Assembly: GCA_028717785.1 (NCBI GenBank)
Contig: JAQUND010000039.1
Span: 1-12,918 of the forward strand
Length of the DNA stretch: 12,918 nt
DNA from: Candidatus Nanoarchaeia archaeon
GTDB lineage: Archaea > Nanoarchaeota > Nanoarchaeia > SCGC-AAA011-G17 > JAFCDX01
Direction of reading: 5' to 3'
The notes under the pieces are model-generated. The model saw nothing but the letters and a program-made list of their open reading frames with translations, made no database searches and was not told where the DNA came from. How positions within the stretch are numbered: the first letter of the stretch is position 1; each line of letters starts with the position of its first letter. Positions 6,965 to 12,713 of this stretch are shown here, one piece after another. The translations under genes and the position numbers were made by a program.

Positions 6965-7519
6965 TTAAATTCCTAATAAATTATAAAATACTTTATCAAG
7001 ATACATTAATTGTTGATCTGGTGTACCTTGAATTACTAAACATTTATCTTCTATATAAACTTTTGTATCATTTGAATATTTTAAATATAAAGCATCATTA
7101 TTCTTGCAATTTATAAGTGGAATGTCTGGACAATCCTTTTCACTAATACAAGATAAAACAGGCCTTATATTAAAATATTGTAATATAGATCCTGCTCTTT
7201 GAATAATAAATTGTTCATTACTAATATCTATAGGGTCGTAAGCTAAATATAATTTGGATATATAAAAATTATAATTTGGAATAATAGTATTTTCTAATTC
7301 TAATGGATTATATTTAAATGCAATTGCTTTATTATTAATATAAGTAATCCATTGATCATTTTGTTTTGTAAATGAATAGTTTTTATATTTTATTTTATTA
7401 GTTTTATCTTGAGTTTCGATAATATTTAAAGTAGATAAAACCATTAATCCAATAATAAAAATTCCTATAAAAGATACTAAAATTTTCTTATTTTGATACC
7501 AATGATTTTTTTTAATCAT
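6965..7519 (-). CDS. Membrane-anchored extracellular protein, first of a paralogous pair
   Basis: A 184-residue protein of unknown function. A basic N-terminus (KKNHWYQNKK) is followed by one hydrophobic helix at about 13-33, giving an N-in anchor or uncleaved signal. The outer part has F68-K-Y-N-P-L-E-L-E-N77, four cysteines (C124, C130, C138, C160) and the ending LLGI. The C138/C160 pair corresponds to C172/C199 of the next protein and probably forms a disulfide; C124/C130 are extra. It lies just downstream of the S-layer gene on the same strand, but has its own TATA box and is separated from it by a terminator. Cell-surface work near the S-layer is a guess from location and topology. Confidence 0.8.
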   Translation of the reverse strand: MIKKNHWYQNKKILVSFIGIFIIGLMVLSTLNIIETQDKTNKIKYKNYSFTKQNDQWITYINNKAIAFKYNPLELENTIIPNYNFYISKLYLAYDPIDISNEQFIIQRAGSILQYFNIRPVLSCISEKDCPDIPLINCKNNDALYLKYSNDTKVYIEDKCLVIQGTPDQQLMYLDKVFYNLLGI

Positions 7520-7540
7520 GAAAAAAGAATAGAGTACTTA

Positions 7541-7550
7541 CATATAAAGT
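7541..7550 (-). promoter_or_regulatory. TATA box of the paralogous-pair operon
   Basis: On the reverse strand ACTTTATATG places TTTATA 29 nt before the ATG at 7519, the same spacing as at thyX, dut and the ferredoxin gene. It lies just after the pyrimidine tract of the S-layer terminator. A leaderless transcript covering both paralogues is predicted. Confidence 0.5.
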
Positions 7551-7555
7551 TTATT

Positions 7556-7599
7556 AAAAGAAAAAAAGAAAAAAAGAAAGTAATGAATTTACATTACTT
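7556..7599 (-). terminator. S-layer gene terminator: hairpin plus pyrimidine tract
   Basis: An 8-bp perfect stem (AAGTAATG 7578-7585 with CATTACTT 7592-7599, 6-base loop holding the stop codon) is followed on the transcribed strand by a C/T-only tract in which T7 runs repeat with an 8-base period (T7C T7C, 7556-7580). U-rich tracts terminate archaeal RNA polymerase; the hairpin may add RNA stability. It separates the highly expressed S-layer gene from the next operon. Confidence 0.65.
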
Positions 7600-10012
7600 C
7601 AATGTCACTTAGTTCTAAACTAGAACCAGTAACTTTAGCTTCTGTTTTAGCTGGTAAACTACCACCTAAAGCAACTGCTGCTCTCTTAGTATCATCTGCA
7701 CTGTAACCAGCTACAATTAGAGCTACTTTATTTCCGTTATCCATTAACTTCAATATAGCTTCTCCAGCTTTGTAGTTTGCAGTACATTCAGGAGTTGTTT
7801 TAACTTCTCCAGTGAATTGAGCTGTTAATCCATTTGCACATGGACCACCTACTAAGATAACATTTTGTGCTGCTACATCAGTAACATCTGTTTCTTTTAC
7901 AACGTTTGCTGTTGCTAAAGTTCCAGTTACTGCTTCTGATGCTGCTATAATTACTTCAGCGTAAACTGGTTCTGACGGATAGTATATTGTTAAATCTCCA
8001 TCATCCTTTTGATACTGTTCTATTCTTGTACCATAAGCAGTTCTTGCTCTATAATCATATTGAGAGTCATCATCTTTCTTTAACATAGTTACTCTAGTAC
8101 CTAAAGAATTTGAACCTGTTCTGTTCCACTCAATTTGATTGTCTGTAGGATCATATCTAAAAGATATATTTAATCCATTAGCTGAATTTAAAACAGCTGT
8201 ATCAGCTTCTACAGTTTTTGTAGAATAACCTGCATTCTCACTAAATTGCAGATCACAAGGATAGTTTGTTCCACCTGCATCAAATTGATCAAATTCAATA
8301 GCTGGTACTCCATATCCACCACTAGCGTTAAGGAAAGTTAAGTTTCCATCATTTTTGGTAAACCAAACTGGACCACCATCATTAATGTTTGTAAAGTTGA
8401 TAGTTGCTTGACCACCAGCTTGAGCTATTCCACCTTGAAGATATATATTGTATGCTATTCTCAATCCAGCATCAATATCATCAAATGTTGTTACTGCTCC
8501 ATCTACATAGTCCATATCTTTGTAAACTTCACCTGAGTCAAGTAATTTAATTGTAGTCTTATTATTTGAAGTATCTATTTGTTGAATTTCAGCAATATGA
8601 GAAACTCCATTAAAAGACATTAAAAATCTTACTTGCTTCATAGATTTTGCTGCTACACCAGATACATCAAGAGATGTATTAGATATATTTTGTTGGTTAT
8701 AAACTATCATTGGTTTTAAATCAGAATAACCTAATGCAAAATTTCTAGCAGTTCCTGTTCCATTCAAGAAACAGTAGTAATCATCGAATACATCGCCGTC
8801 TCTGTTAGCAACCTTTAATCTTATTTTATCGCTAACTATATCAACTTTAATTTCTTCTATGTCTTTTTCAACAAGATTGTTGTATACAAATTTGAATGCA
8901 CCGAAAACTGGGTCTTCTAATGCTTCAGATTTAGCTAACCATACATCATCTTCTGGTTGGTATGAAATATTAATTTGTTTTAAACCAGGTGTTATACCTG
9001 TTGTTCCATTACCAGAAATAAATACATTCGAGTTGTCTACATCTTCATTATTGATATTAACTTTTTTACCATTTTCTAATGTTAATTTATGTGCACCAAT
9101 TGCTAATTCACACATATCTTGACCTGCACCAGCTTCGTGTACTGCTGTTACATCAGTTACACCAACTATAGTACCATCATCGAATGTTTTAGTTTGACCT
9201 TTATCAACAATGTATGTTTTACCTGCGTATTCAATAATACATTTAGTTTCTGCTTCATCAACATCAACTACAGTTACTCCACCAACAGTGGATCCTTGTA
9301 GAATTGTAGACATAACATCTCCAGCAAGTAATGTAATTTTATTTATATTACCATAAGTTGTGTTACTCATAGAAACATCTGTAATTGTCCAATCTCTTCC
9401 AAGAATACTTACAACATTATTTTCTAGGTCTGCTGAATCCTTTATTGTCATCTTAGTACCTGTAAGTTTTAATGTATATGTATAAGCCCATCTATCACTT
9501 GAAGATGAGAATTTTAAGTAATCATTTACTGGACGACCTTCTCTATTTCCACTTGCATCTGCTGCAAATAATAAAGTAGATGAGTTAACTGGTATAAATA
9601 ATGTTTGTGTATAATCATGATCACCAGTGTCTGTACCTTCATCATCTTTTAATGTTTGATCTGCTAATAAATCAAGTTCTGTATCTGTAATTGAACCATC
9701 TATTGTATGCATATCTTGATTCATATTCCATTTATTTCCACTTTTTTCAATAGTGTATGTGTCTCCAGAAATTTGAGAAACTTTAGCTGTTGTTGGTATG
9801 TCTCCAGAAATATCTGCTGCTGCTATATCATCAGCACCATTTGCTGCAGTTCCTACAACTACTAATGCGTCTTTAAAAGCTGTTGGATAATCGTTTAACT
9901 TAACGCTTAAAGCCAATGCTCCTGTTATCGTTGAACCCATCATAGCAACACCTGTTGTTATAGCTGCTACTTTTTGGATTGCTCTTTTTGTTTTTGTCGC
10001 AAAACTTTGCAT
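7589..10012 (-). CDS. S-layer protein, MJ0822 family
   Basis: Major cell-surface protein predicted to form the crystalline outer coat. From the chosen start there are 807 residues. The N-terminus has basic residues (KTKRAIQK), then a hydrophobic stretch ending GSTITGALA near residue 34, a secretion signal. It is followed by LNDYPTAFKD and VVVGTAAN, typical of the archaeal S-layer N-terminal domain. The C-terminal domain includes NVILVGGPCANG (717-728), C725 and C743, and VAGYSADDTKRAA (767-779). The central part is rich in Thr, Ser, Gly and Asp and has many Asn-X-Ser/Thr sequons, consistent with glycosylation. I chose the second in-frame ATG because GGAGGTG lies 8-9 bases before it; the first ATG at 10030 overlaps that site and would add six residues ahead of the signal. 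Codons are visibly less AT-restricted than in neighbours, fitting high expression. Family assignment is firm; exact domain borders are not. Confidence 0.93.
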   Translation of the reverse strand: MQSFATKTKRAIQKVAAITTGVAMMGSTITGALALSVKLNDYPTAFKDALVVVGTAANGADDIAAADISGDIPTTAKVSQISGDTYTIEKSGNKWNMNQDMHTIDGSITDTELDLLADQTLKDDEGTDTGDHDYTQTLFIPVNSSTLLFAADASGNREGRPVNDYLKFSSSSDRWAYTYTLKLTGTKMTIKDSADLENNVVSILGRDWTITDVSMSNTTYGNINKITLLAGDVMSTILQGSTVGGVTVVDVDEAETKCIIEYAGKTYIVDKGQTKTFDDGTIVGVTDVTAVHEAGAGQDMCELAIGAHKLTLENGKKVNINNEDVDNSNVFISGNGTTGITPGLKQINISYQPEDDVWLAKSEALEDPVFGAFKFVYNNLVEKDIEEIKVDIVSDKIRLKVANRDGDVFDDYYCFLNGTGTARNFALGYSDLKPMIVYNQQNISNTSLDVSGVAAKSMKQVRFLMSFNGVSHIAEIQQIDTSNNKTTIKLLDSGEVYKDMDYVDGAVTTFDDIDAGLRIAYNIYLQGGIAQAGGQATINFTNINDGGPVWFTKNDGNLTFLNASGGYGVPAIEFDQFDAGGTNYPCDLQFSENAGYSTKTVEADTAVLNSANGLNISFRYDPTDNQIEWNRTGSNSLGTRVTMLKKDDDSQYDYRARTAYGTRIEQYQKDDGDLTIYYPSEPVYAEVIIAASEAVTGTLATANVVKETDVTDVAAQNVILVGGPCANGLTAQFTGEVKTTPECTANYKAGEAILKLMDNGNKVALIVAGYSADDTKRAAVALGGSLPAKTEAKVTGSSLELSDIEVM

Positions 10013-10020
10013 TTTATTAA

Positions 10021-10028
10021 ACACCTCC
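10021..10028 (-). promoter_or_regulatory. Shine-Dalgarno site that decides the S-layer start
   Basis: GGAGGTGT on the reverse strand is fully complementary to the CACCUCC end of archaeal 16S rRNA and stands 8 bases before the ATG at 10012. It begins at the last base of the upstream ATG (10030-10028), so that ATG is unlikely to be the real start. Confidence 0.8.
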
Positions 10029-10088
10029 ATTTCCTTTTTACAAGGAAATTTGTTTAATTATGAATTTCTAGTTAGGTTTATCTAACTA
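10029..10088 (-). promoter_or_regulatory. Structured 5' leader of the S-layer mRNA
   Basis: Two perfect stems lie between the predicted transcription start (about 10093) and the Shine-Dalgarno site. Stem A is CTAACTA... read as 10069-10075 with 10082-10088, 7 bp and a 6-base loop. Stem B is 8 bp, 10029-10036 with 10042-10049, and a 5-base loop; it ends directly at the Shine-Dalgarno site. In contrast with the leaderless neighbours, this mRNA has a leader of about 80 nt. The stems could stabilise the message or keep the ribosome site open, or they could regulate it. Confidence 0.5.
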
Positions 10089-10112
10089 AATTATAGTTCC
10101 TTACCAAAAGAT

Positions 10113-10130
10113 GGTATATAAACATTTATA
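10113..10130 (-). promoter_or_regulatory. S-layer promoter with extended BRE/TATA element
   Basis: On the reverse strand 10130-10115 reads TATAAATGTTTATATA, identical to the nrdJ promoter element. Transcription would begin near 10093, about 80 nt before the ATG at 10012. This is the only promoter in the window with a long predicted leader. Confidence 0.6.
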
Positions 10131-10154
10131 TATTGAAGTATATAGATTAAGCTA

Positions 10155-10178
10155 AATTCCCTTGAATTCAAGCGAATT
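10155..10178. repeat. Imperfect 24-bp palindrome upstream of the S-layer promoter
   Basis: The centre is the perfect 12-bp palindrome CTTGAATTCAAG (10161-10172). Beyond one mismatched pair (10160/10173) five further pairs match (AATTC 10155-10159 with GAATT 10174-10178), so 11 of 12 pairs are complementary. It lies about 25 bases upstream of the S-layer BRE/TATA element and 23 bases after the stop of the pilin-like operon. A dimeric regulator site for the S-layer gene is the simplest reading. An RNA hairpin at the end of the pilin-like transcript is possible, but no U-tract follows. Confidence 0.5.
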
Positions 10179-10200
10179 AAGGCTATTTGAAGCATTTTAA

Positions 10201-10617
10201 TCAGTAACATAATTGAATAATTAAGCTATAAAACTCATTATTTTTGCTTATTTTACCTATACTTGATACTCTTTTAGTACACTTTTTAGGACTTGAATAA
10301 CAAGTTTTAGTAGCTTTTTGAATCTCAAATTCATAATTTTGGCTAGGTAAAACAGATTCAATTAATCTAGGTAATTGTTCTTTAAAAAAAGTATTATCAT
10401 TATCACAGCTCAAAACAACTAAATCACTAAATGATTTTCCATCAAAAGTTAATTTTAGTAAAGAACTTTGTAAATTATAAGCTTGAATCTGTAATTTTAG
10501 TTCAGGACCTATGTCTTCTTGATTAAAAAGAATGAATCTTATTGCAAATATAGCTGAAATTAGTATTAATATAATAAGTATTATCAAACCCATCATTTCA
10601 GTCTGTCCTTTTCTCAT
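10201..10617 (-). CDS. Pilin-like secreted protein (138 residues), last gene of the operon
   Basis: Starts MRKGQTEMMG followed by a hydrophobic helix at about 10-31. The short basic leader ending in G-Q resembles archaeal class III (prepilin-type) signal sequences, cleaved before Gln, although the usual E at position +5 is not evident. The outer part has four cysteines (C71, C106, C113, C137), probably forming disulfides, and no recognisable catalytic motif. Similar short proteins occur in groups in DPANN genomes; function unknown to me, perhaps minor pilin or surface adhesin. Its ATG overlaps the stop of the 167-residue gene (ATGA), with GAGGTTT 7 bases upstream, so translation is likely coupled. 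It ends 23 bases before the palindrome upstream of the S-layer promoter. Confidence 0.8.
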   Translation of the reverse strand: MRKGQTEMMGLIILIILILISAIFAIRFILFNQEDIGPELKLQIQAYNLQSSLLKLTFDGKSFSDLVVLSCDNDNTFFKEQLPRLIESVLPSQNYEFEIQKATKTCYSSPKKCTKRVSSIGKISKNNEFYSLIIQLCY

Positions 10618-11117
10618 AAATAAACCTCTATTACTAATTTACCTAAATCATAACTATCTTTATCAGGATAATATAAAGAAACAGGACTATAAATTACTTT
10701 TTTCTCACAAAATTGAGTTTTACATTTAGCAGGTATATTATTATAAACTAAAAAAGTACCACAATTCTGGCCTTGAGTTAAAATTTGTAAATTACATTCT
10801 TGTTTATCTTTTTTTGGATAAACTGTATAAATAGTTATATTAGAAAATAAAAAATCTCCTTTGTTTTTAAAAGCTAATAATTTGTAAACATCTATACATT
10901 CTTTATCATCAGATAAATAAGAACACTTTACTTCAGGCATATTTGGAAAAGTTCCGATTAAACTATAAAAATAAGTTAATTGATCATCTTGGGCTATTTG
11001 TTTTATACTCTGATTGTTAAACTGATTAAATAATATTAATCCAATTCCAACTATTACAATAAATACAAATATTACAAGCATTGTTTCTTGCATTTGTAGT
11101 TGAGCTTTTTTATTCAT
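10614..11117 (-). CDS. Pilin-like secreted protein (167 residues) overlapping the PIN toxin gene
   Basis: Starts MNKKAQLQMQETMLVIFVFI: a basic leader, then Gln after KA, a Glu at 11, and a hydrophobic helix at about 13-31. This is close to the archaeal class III signal pattern in which EppA/PibD cuts before Gln. The outer part has six cysteines (C65, C74, C108, C119, C132, C137), likely three disulfides, and a PEVKC and ECID segment; from memory the FPEIxCS/CID pattern recurs in DPANN surface proteins. The start codon overlaps the stop of the PIN-domain gene by ATGA, with no good Shine-Dalgarno site, so translation probably depends on re-initiation after the toxin gene. The stop overlaps the next pilin-like gene the same way. 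Role in a pilus or adhesin is inferred. Confidence 0.8.
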   Translation of the reverse strand: MNKKAQLQMQETMLVIFVFIVIVGIGLILFNQFNNQSIKQIAQDDQLTYFYSLIGTFPNMPEVKCSYLSDDKECIDVYKLLAFKNKGDFLFSNITIYTVYPKKDKQECNLQILTQGQNCGTFLVYNNIPAKCKTQFCEKKVIYSPVSLYYPDKDSYDLGKLVIEVYL

Positions 11118-11515
11118 TTTAGTATTTTTAAAAATTCTAATGGAGTTAATATTTTTATATTTTTATATTCTTTTATATTTAATAAATGATCATCTTGAGT
11201 TATTAAATAATCAGCTTGTCCAATTTCAGCTGTTTCAAGAAATTTATTATCACTTTTATCATTTTTTACTATATCTAATTTATCTTCTATTAAAACTATT
11301 TCTGAATTTGTAGTAATTAAATCAATCCATGTATCAATAATTTCATCATCTAACCTTATTTTAAAATCCTTTAATACTCTTATTAATTCATTTATTGTTT
11401 CCAAAGAAGAAATAAGAATAAAAGATTTATTTTTCCATTCAAGAATTATTTTATTTGGAATTCCTCCCCAAAAAATACCGGATATAAAAATATTAGTATC
11501 TAAAACAACCCTCAT
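11114..11515 (-). CDS. PIN-domain ribonuclease toxin (COG1569/VapC-like)
   Basis: A 133-residue PIN-fold protein of the 'putative toxin-antitoxin PIN family' type, expected to cut RNA when freed from its antitoxin. The acidic metal-binding set is complete: D6 in VVLDTNIFISG, E43 in the SLETINELIRVL helix, D89 in KSDNKFLETA and D108 in LITQDDHLL. A signature of this subfamily is the early WGGIPNKI segment (16-23). Its ATG overlaps the antitoxin stop by ATGA, the classic arrangement for balanced synthesis. Its own stop overlaps the start of a pilin-like gene. No damage is visible, so it should be active. The RNA target is unknown. A housekeeping nuclease is the alternative, but the paired AbrB gene argues for a toxin-antitoxin module. 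Confidence 0.9.
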   Translation of the reverse strand: MRVVLDTNIFISGIFWGGIPNKIILEWKNKSFILISSLETINELIRVLKDFKIRLDDEIIDTWIDLITTNSEIVLIEDKLDIVKNDKSDNKFLETAEIGQADYLITQDDHLLNIKEYKNIKILTPLEFLKILK

Positions 11516-11772
11516 TTTTTTCTTACTCTTTTTATTGCTTCATCTAAATCTTTTTGTTCAATTCCTTTTTCCTTTACAAAAGATTGAGTTTTTTTAAGAA
11601 CTTTTTCAAAATCCTTAAATTCTCCAAGTTCTAATTTTTTTAAAATAATTATTCCATCTTTTTTAGCAATTATAAATTTCTCTCCAATTTTAAGATTAAG
11701 TTCATCCCTCATATCTTGTGGTATCACAATTTGTCCTCTTGAACTAAGTGTAGTTATTTCTAATTTTTCCAT
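11512..11772 (-). CDS. AbrB/SpoVT-type antitoxin
   Basis: An 86-residue swapped-hairpin DNA-binding protein. Residues 5-47 are a typical AbrB/MazE-like domain (TTLSSRGQIVIPQDMRDELN, then KIGEKFIIAKKDGIIILKK), which dimerises to bind DNA. Residues 48-86 form a charged helical tail that in such antitoxins wraps the PIN toxin. It is expected to repress its own promoter, where repeats at 11786-11810 lie between the TATA box and the start codon. GGAGGC stands 5 bases before the ATG, a proper Shine-Dalgarno site. The toxin gene follows with a 4-base overlap. The pair lies between pilin-like genes of one strand. Confidence 0.9.
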   Translation of the reverse strand: MEKLEITTLSSRGQIVIPQDMRDELNLKIGEKFIIAKKDGIIILKKLELGEFKDFEKVLKKTQSFVKEKGIEQKDLDEAIKRVRKK

Positions 11773-11777
11773 TTTAT

Positions 11778-11783
11778 GCCTCC
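11778..11783 (-). promoter_or_regulatory. Shine-Dalgarno site of the antitoxin gene
   Basis: GGAGGC on the reverse strand ends 5 bases before the ATG at 11772. Most other genes here lack such a site, so the antitoxin is translated from a leadered mRNA with a strong ribosome site, in line with a need to outproduce the toxin. Confidence 0.7.
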
Positions 11784-11785
11784 AT

Positions 11786-11810
11786 TAAGATTATCTTACC
11801 AGTAAGATTA
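11786..11810. promoter_or_regulatory. Operator-like repeats in the antitoxin promoter
   Basis: TAAGATTA occurs twice as a direct repeat (11786-11793 and 11803-11810). Between them ATCTTAC (11793-11799) and GTAAGAT (11802-11808) form a 7-bp inverted repeat with a 2-base centre. The array covers the predicted transcription start of the antitoxin gene, just downstream of its TATA box, where binding of the antitoxin or toxin-antitoxin complex would block RNA polymerase. Autoregulation is usual for this family; binding here is inferred. Confidence 0.55.
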
Positions 11811-11811
11811 A

Positions 11812-11823
11812 CTTATTTATATA
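11812..11823 (-). promoter_or_regulatory. TATA box of the toxin-antitoxin module
   Basis: TATATAAATAAG on the reverse strand begins 51 nt before the antitoxin ATG, predicting a leader of roughly 20-25 nt that includes the GGAGGC site. It lies directly after the stop codon of the 294-residue gene (11829-11831), so the module has an internal promoter within the operon. Confidence 0.6.
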
Positions 11824-11828
11824 CTTTT

Positions 11829-12713
11829 CTAGTATAAAGGTTGACAGTTATTTCCTAATAAATTTGTATTTTGTTCATTTAAAATAGTTATATAATTTTT
11901 AATTTCATTATAATTTTTTGAATCAACTTTACTTTTTAATGTAGATAAAGTTAGTTTAATTTGAGAATAATCACAATTTGGAGTTAGAGTATATAAATAA
12001 TCTGCTTTTGTTCTGTAAATATCGATAATCTCTGATAATCGTTTTAATAATTTATCAATTAAACAAGGATAATTTTCGGAAAAAAGTGCCCCATAAACTA
12101 AAGGCATTCCAAATAATGGATATTCTTTATTATTGATTGTTACTTTTCCATTTTCGTTTGGTTCTATATTTATATCTCCAGGTTTAGAAGTAAATGAAAT
12201 TAATCTCACATTTTTATCCTCAAAATTTGGCATTGTAGTTATTTTTTCAACATTAAATCTTTTAGGAATATCTAAACTTAAAACAAATGGTGCACTTTTT
12301 TCATCATACAATATATAATATTTTTTTTCTTTTGGGCTAATGTAAAATAGATTTGAAATTTTAAATGGATATTTCCATTGTTGAACCCATAAATTTAATG
12401 TATTTGTTTTCATCGTTTTTGGAGAAAAAATAAATTGTTTTTTCAAACTTTCTGAAGCAAAATTATTAATAACCATCCTATCACAAGTAAAATCTAAATT
12501 TGCTGTAATTCCTAATGGAACTTCTAAATCAGTTTTAAAACTAGAACCTTGTAAATTATAAAGCATGTTATAAATATCATTAGATATAATTGCACTTTCT
12601 TTCATATTCTGCGTATCAATATATTTAACAGTAAACGTAACAAAAAAACCGAGAATAACTGCACCAGCAATTATTACAAAAGCCCAATTAAATTGCATTT
12701 GTGCTTTTTTCAT
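11829..12713 (-). CDS. Pilin-like secreted protein (294 residues)
   Basis: Starts MKKAQMQFNWAFVIIAGAVI: a short basic leader ending K-A-Q and a hydrophobic helix at about 9-30, as in prepilin-like or anchored archaeal surface proteins. The outer part has four cysteines (C77, C217, C247, C290), a Trp/Tyr/Phe-rich middle (LNLWVQQWKYPF, 106-117) and a helical C-terminal third. I recall a DPANN family that begins 'GQMQFNW' with the same layout, but no function is known to me. The ATG overlaps the stop of the preceding partial gene (ATGA). It is followed after 56 bases by the antitoxin gene, whose promoter begins almost at this gene's stop. A role in a pilus-like or adhesive structure is inferred from the N-terminus and neighbours. 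Confidence 0.8.
   Translation of the reverse strand: MKKAQMQFNWAFVIIAGAVILGFFVTFTVKYIDTQNMKESAIISNDIYNMLYNLQGSSFKTDLEVPLGITANLDFTCDRMVINNFASESLKKQFIFSPKTMKTNTLNLWVQQWKYPFKISNLFYISPKEKKYYILYDEKSAPFVLSLDIPKRFNVEKITTMPNFEDKNVRLISFTSKPGDINIEPNENGKVTINNKEYPLFGMPLVYGALFSENYPCLIDKLLKRLSEIIDIYRTKADYLYTLTPNCDYSQIKLTLSTLKSKVDSKNYNEIKNYITILNEQNTNLLGNNCQPLY

Noticed and set aside
7556..7580. Periodic A7G units as a tandem repeat or origin-like tract
   Set aside because: Only two full units, placed directly after the S-layer stop; a terminator pyrimidine tract explains it better.
8859..9301. Two forward open frames of 87 and 60 residues inside the S-layer gene
   Set aside because: The S-layer frame is continuous and has family motifs on both sides; the forward frames have no start signals and composition typical of antisense.
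10013..10030. Upstream ATG of the S-layer gene at 10030
   Set aside because: The Shine-Dalgarno site overlaps this codon and serves the ATG at 10012; the six added residues do not improve the signal peptide.
10532..10729. Forward 65-residue open frame
   Set aside because: Antisense to the overlapping pilin-like genes, with no promoter or ribosome site.
11820..11836. Small 6-bp inverted repeat around the stop of the 294-residue gene
   Set aside because: TATACT/AGTATA with a 5-base loop is short, overlaps the TATA box and has no U-tract after it; likely chance in AT-rich DNA.
12133..12318. Forward 61-residue open frame
   Set aside because: Antisense to the 294-residue pilin-like gene, with no supporting signal.
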